The notes under the pieces were generated by a model that was not told the origin of the DNA, did not search any database, and worked only from the letters and a program-made list of their open reading frames with translations. Both the position numbers and the translations under genes were made by a program. Source: Polysphondylium violaceum (lineage: Eukaryota; Evosea; Eumycetozoa; Dictyosteliales; Dictyosteliaceae). From it: 21,990 nucleotides of DNA. Shown here in pieces: positions 19,647 to 21,990 of the stretch. The first letter of the stretch is position 1, and every line of letters begins with the position of its first letter. The stretch is taken from the NCBI GenBank assembly GCA_000277445.1, contig AJWJ01000408.1, positions 1 to 21,990 of the forward strand, read 5' to 3'.

Positions 19647-21091
19647 ATGATAAACGACCCTACTTGTATTCCAGAAATTTTAGGTTTTAAAAATTTGAGA
19701 ATTGTTGAAACTCTTGGAGAAGCCAAGAGAAAAGCCCGTATTCATAATGATGCTGCTGGTATCAACTCTATCCTTTCATCAAAACCAGCCACTGCTGTCA
19801 CTTTGGCCTCACCACCCCAATTGATCACCAATGCAGCAACTTCACAAATTTATAAATCCAATAATTGGGCCAAGATTAAAAGCTTACAAGACCAAGCCGA
19901 CAAAGATCTCCGTTCAATGTTTACCCTTATGAAAGATCATCCAGATGCAGCTTGGAAACGTGCAATTGATGATACCACTGGTATTGAACTTTATGTCACT
20001 TGGACACCACAGGGTTCCTATTGTTGGTCATTTTGTCCATCTGTTAACCCAGGTTCTGTAAACAATGATCCTAACACCAAGTTTAATGCTAATTGTCAAT
20101 ATGGTACCTTTTCAAAGTCTACATCCATTTGTGGCATTCATACATATAATCTTGGACTCTCTACACTTAGTACTCAAATTGATGTTGCCGGTACTATTGC
20201 AGGATTTGTCAGCAAAGTCATGAAGAAAGGTGTAAACTTTTTTGCCGAAGATTTAATCAAGATGCTCAGTGAATCTGCTGCCGAAGCTGGTTTAGATGCT
20301 GTATTTACTATAGGTTCTGCTGTATTAGGTGCTGTATGTAGTGCTGCTGTCTTTATCGTTGTTTTTATTGGTATTATGTACTTTTACAACTTTTTAAACA
20401 AAAGATTCCAAATTGTAGTAAATATTTACAATTGGGATTCAATCAATGATTGGAAAATTCCTTCTCAACATGTTTCCAATGCTATTAATCCAGGCAAAGA
20501 TAAAGATGATAAAATTAATATCAGCATTCCAAAATTAACCAACGCTGCCAATGTCATGTTACCACCTGATCTCAGAGATTTATTGAATATTACTGATTTA
20601 GAAACTGTTTGCAGCTATTCCACTATTGTGTATGAGAATGAGAAAACTTTTGCACAAGGTTGCAGTGTAAGTTGATAGTAAATTTACCTTTTTCAATAAT
20701 TGAAATAGTTATACTAACTATAAATACTATACATAGTTTGCTTTCCCAGTCACTCTTGGTAATAATGGCAATCAAGGTTTTACTTATGCTTTTGAATGTC
20801 CAGTAAGTTGATAGATCTGTTTAAATTTAAAATTACTAATCATTTTCTTTTTTTAATACATAAATGTAGTGGGTTGCAGATAATGGTCATTATATTGAAG
20901 GCACTGTTCAGGATCCAACCTCTTTCCTTACAAAGGCCAATAGTCATTGGGTTAAAAGTACTGCACCATTAAAAACAACTGCTGCTTCTAATGTTCCAGT
21001 TTTTGCCTCTATCGATGCCCTTCATGGTGGTGATGCAAACGGTAGTGATAGTTATTGTGTTAATATCCATATCAATGGTAGTCCACAATAA
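19647..21091 (+). CDS. Unrecognised 435-residue protein with one membrane segment
   Basis: Three exons: 19647-20666, 20737-20802 (22 codons) and 20870-21091; introns are 70 and 67 bp, both phase 0. I do not recognise a named family. Residues 1-110 look helical and polar, with no signal peptide. Residues 115-175 hold WTPQGSYCWSFCPSVNPG and several Cys. Residues 180-215 are amphipathic; 219-249 is a strongly hydrophobic, Ala/Val/Ile-rich segment followed by Lys/Arg. The remaining 185 residues look beta-rich with aromatic turns (VVNIYNWDSINDWKIP, then across the short exons FAFPVTLGNNGNQGFTYAFECPWVADNGHYIEG). Codon use is better biased than in the neighbours (many GCC, ACC, CTC), suggesting good expression. 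Possibilities include a membrane-anchored or membrane-inserting protein; this is inference from the layout only. AATAAA follows the stop. Confidence 0.85.
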
Positions 21092-21752
21092 AAACTATTC
21101 AAAATCAATAAAACTTTTATCTTTTAAATCAATTCCATTTATTGCATCGAAATTATAGTTGAGCTATCTGATATCAATTTTAAATCATGATTTTCAAGAA
21201 GATAAAATGTGTCTATGAGACTAATTTTTTTTGTATAAGTACTCTAAGAAATATTTGTTAGAGTGTTGTTATTAACTACAGATAATCATTACAATTTAAA
21301 AGACAGAACTCAAAGACGACAATGATATGAGTAAGTTTAATACAATTAATTTTTATTGACAATGAAATTCAACACAACGCATGTATAACTTGAATCTCGA
21401 TCAAAAATTTTAAATGCTTTATAAAAATTCATTTCAAAGATTCATCTATTTTTCAAAAAAAAATTTTGAAAAAAGAATAATGGGGAATCATGATCCAATG
21501 GGTGAGTGGGAATTTGAAACACAAAGAATTAAATATCCACACTCTCTCCACCTATCAGATTCATATCAACTGTTTTCATTTATTGGTTTGAATTTAAAGC
21601 CCCATTACAAAAATCTTTGTAAGTGCCTAACTCCTCTCTTAAATACTATGAGAGTGGAGTCAAAGTGTGTTTTTTTGCAAAAAAAAACGGTCACCCTTTT
21701 ATTCACACATTAGTTCAATTACACACAAATTCTCACACAACATGTTAAATAA
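21092..21752. other. 3' spacer with a doubtful 99-codon frame
   Basis: No convincing gene. A plus-strand frame at 21414-21713 starts at an ATG and could encode 99 residues (its middle contains MGNHDPMGEWEFETQRIKYP), but its ends are AT-rich and Lys/Phe-rich like noncoding DNA and no domain is recognised. An imperfect inverted repeat (ACTCCTCTC against GAGAGTGGAGT) lies at 21629-21661. Confidence 0.4.
21107..21112 (+). terminator. Polyadenylation signal AATAAA
   Basis: AATAAA begins 16 bases after the stop codon of the 435-residue protein gene, at the expected spacing for a dictyostelid 3' end. Confidence 0.6.
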
Positions 21753-21920
21753 ATCAAATTATCACAAAAACACACAATGTAATAGATTTGATTCGGCGTT
21801 CAAAAAAAAAATCAAAAAAATTTTTATGTGCAGACCATCAAATTATCACACAAACACATAATGCAATAGATTTGATTCGGCGCTCACAAAAAAAATCAAA
21901 AAAATTTTTGTGTGCAAACC
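21753..21920. repeat. 84-bp tandem duplication (two copies)
   Basis: Copy 1 is 21753-21836 and copy 2 is 21837-21920; they differ at seven positions by eye (about 92% identical). Each unit contains ATCAAATTATCACA, GATTTGATTCGGCG and an AAAAAAATTTTT palindrome followed by TGTGC. The array ends with the first bases of a possible third unit. The relatively recent duplication may continue beyond, or be related to, a repeat or promoter outside the window. Confidence 0.85.
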
Positions 21921-21990
21921 ATCAAAAACCTGCCAAGGGAAATTTTTTTTTCGTTAAACCAAAAAATTCCCCTGTTTCGATGAATAACCC

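Noticed and set aside
1-21990. tRNA genes, CRISPR arrays, retroelements or DNA transposons
   Set aside because: No tRNA-like cloverleaf with a GGTTCGA-type arm, no spaced identical repeats, and no reverse transcriptase, integrase or transposase motifs were found on either strand by eye.

Overview
The window is from a social amoeba (Dictyostelia), probably not Dictyostelium discoideum itself. Evidence: very AT-rich intergenic DNA; long Asn, Thr and Gln codon runs inside proteins; tiny AT-rich introns (seven inferred here: six of 67-70 bp and one of 86 bp, with GTATGT, GTAAGT or GTAAAG donors and TAG or CAG acceptors); A-rich sequence before start codons; AATAAA after stop codons; and a dictyostelid-type Class I small RNA. 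The coding sequence is less extreme in codon use than D. discoideum. All calls come from reading the sequence; no database search was run.

Layout: 1-499 carries one convincing and one weaker copy of a Class I-like small non-coding RNA on the + strand. The convincing copy has an upstream DUSE-like promoter element. Next come an ELM2/SANT chromatin-type protein gene (500-2773, minus, one intron) and a small CTD phosphatase gene (4209-5200, minus, one intron). A 3.5 kb gene-free stretch rich in GT/CA blocks follows (5201-8695). Then come a secreted S28 serine peptidase (8696-10244, plus, two introns), an intronless ankyrin-type protein of 745 residues (10592-12829, plus), a tiny free-standing acyl-carrier-like protein (13189-13416, minus), and an F-box/WD40 substrate receptor with a complete seven-blade propeller (14701-16729, minus, one intron). 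A second gene-free stretch of 2.9 kb follows (16730-19646), with the same GT/CA-rich character in its first half and faint coding-like scraps in its second half. Last are an unrecognised 435-residue membrane-associated protein (19647-21091, plus, two introns) and an 84-bp tandem duplication at the right edge.

The genes look like ordinary independent eukaryotic units, not an operon or mobile island. Chromatin regulation (ELM2/SANT), phosphatase signalling and SCF ubiquitin ligation (F-box/WD40) have no evident shared pathway. The most unusual items are the small-RNA pair, the orphan 435-residue protein whose two introns start with the same 12 bases, the stand-alone carrier protein with a changed attachment motif, and the two long GT/CA-block upstream regions, which could be developmental control regions.
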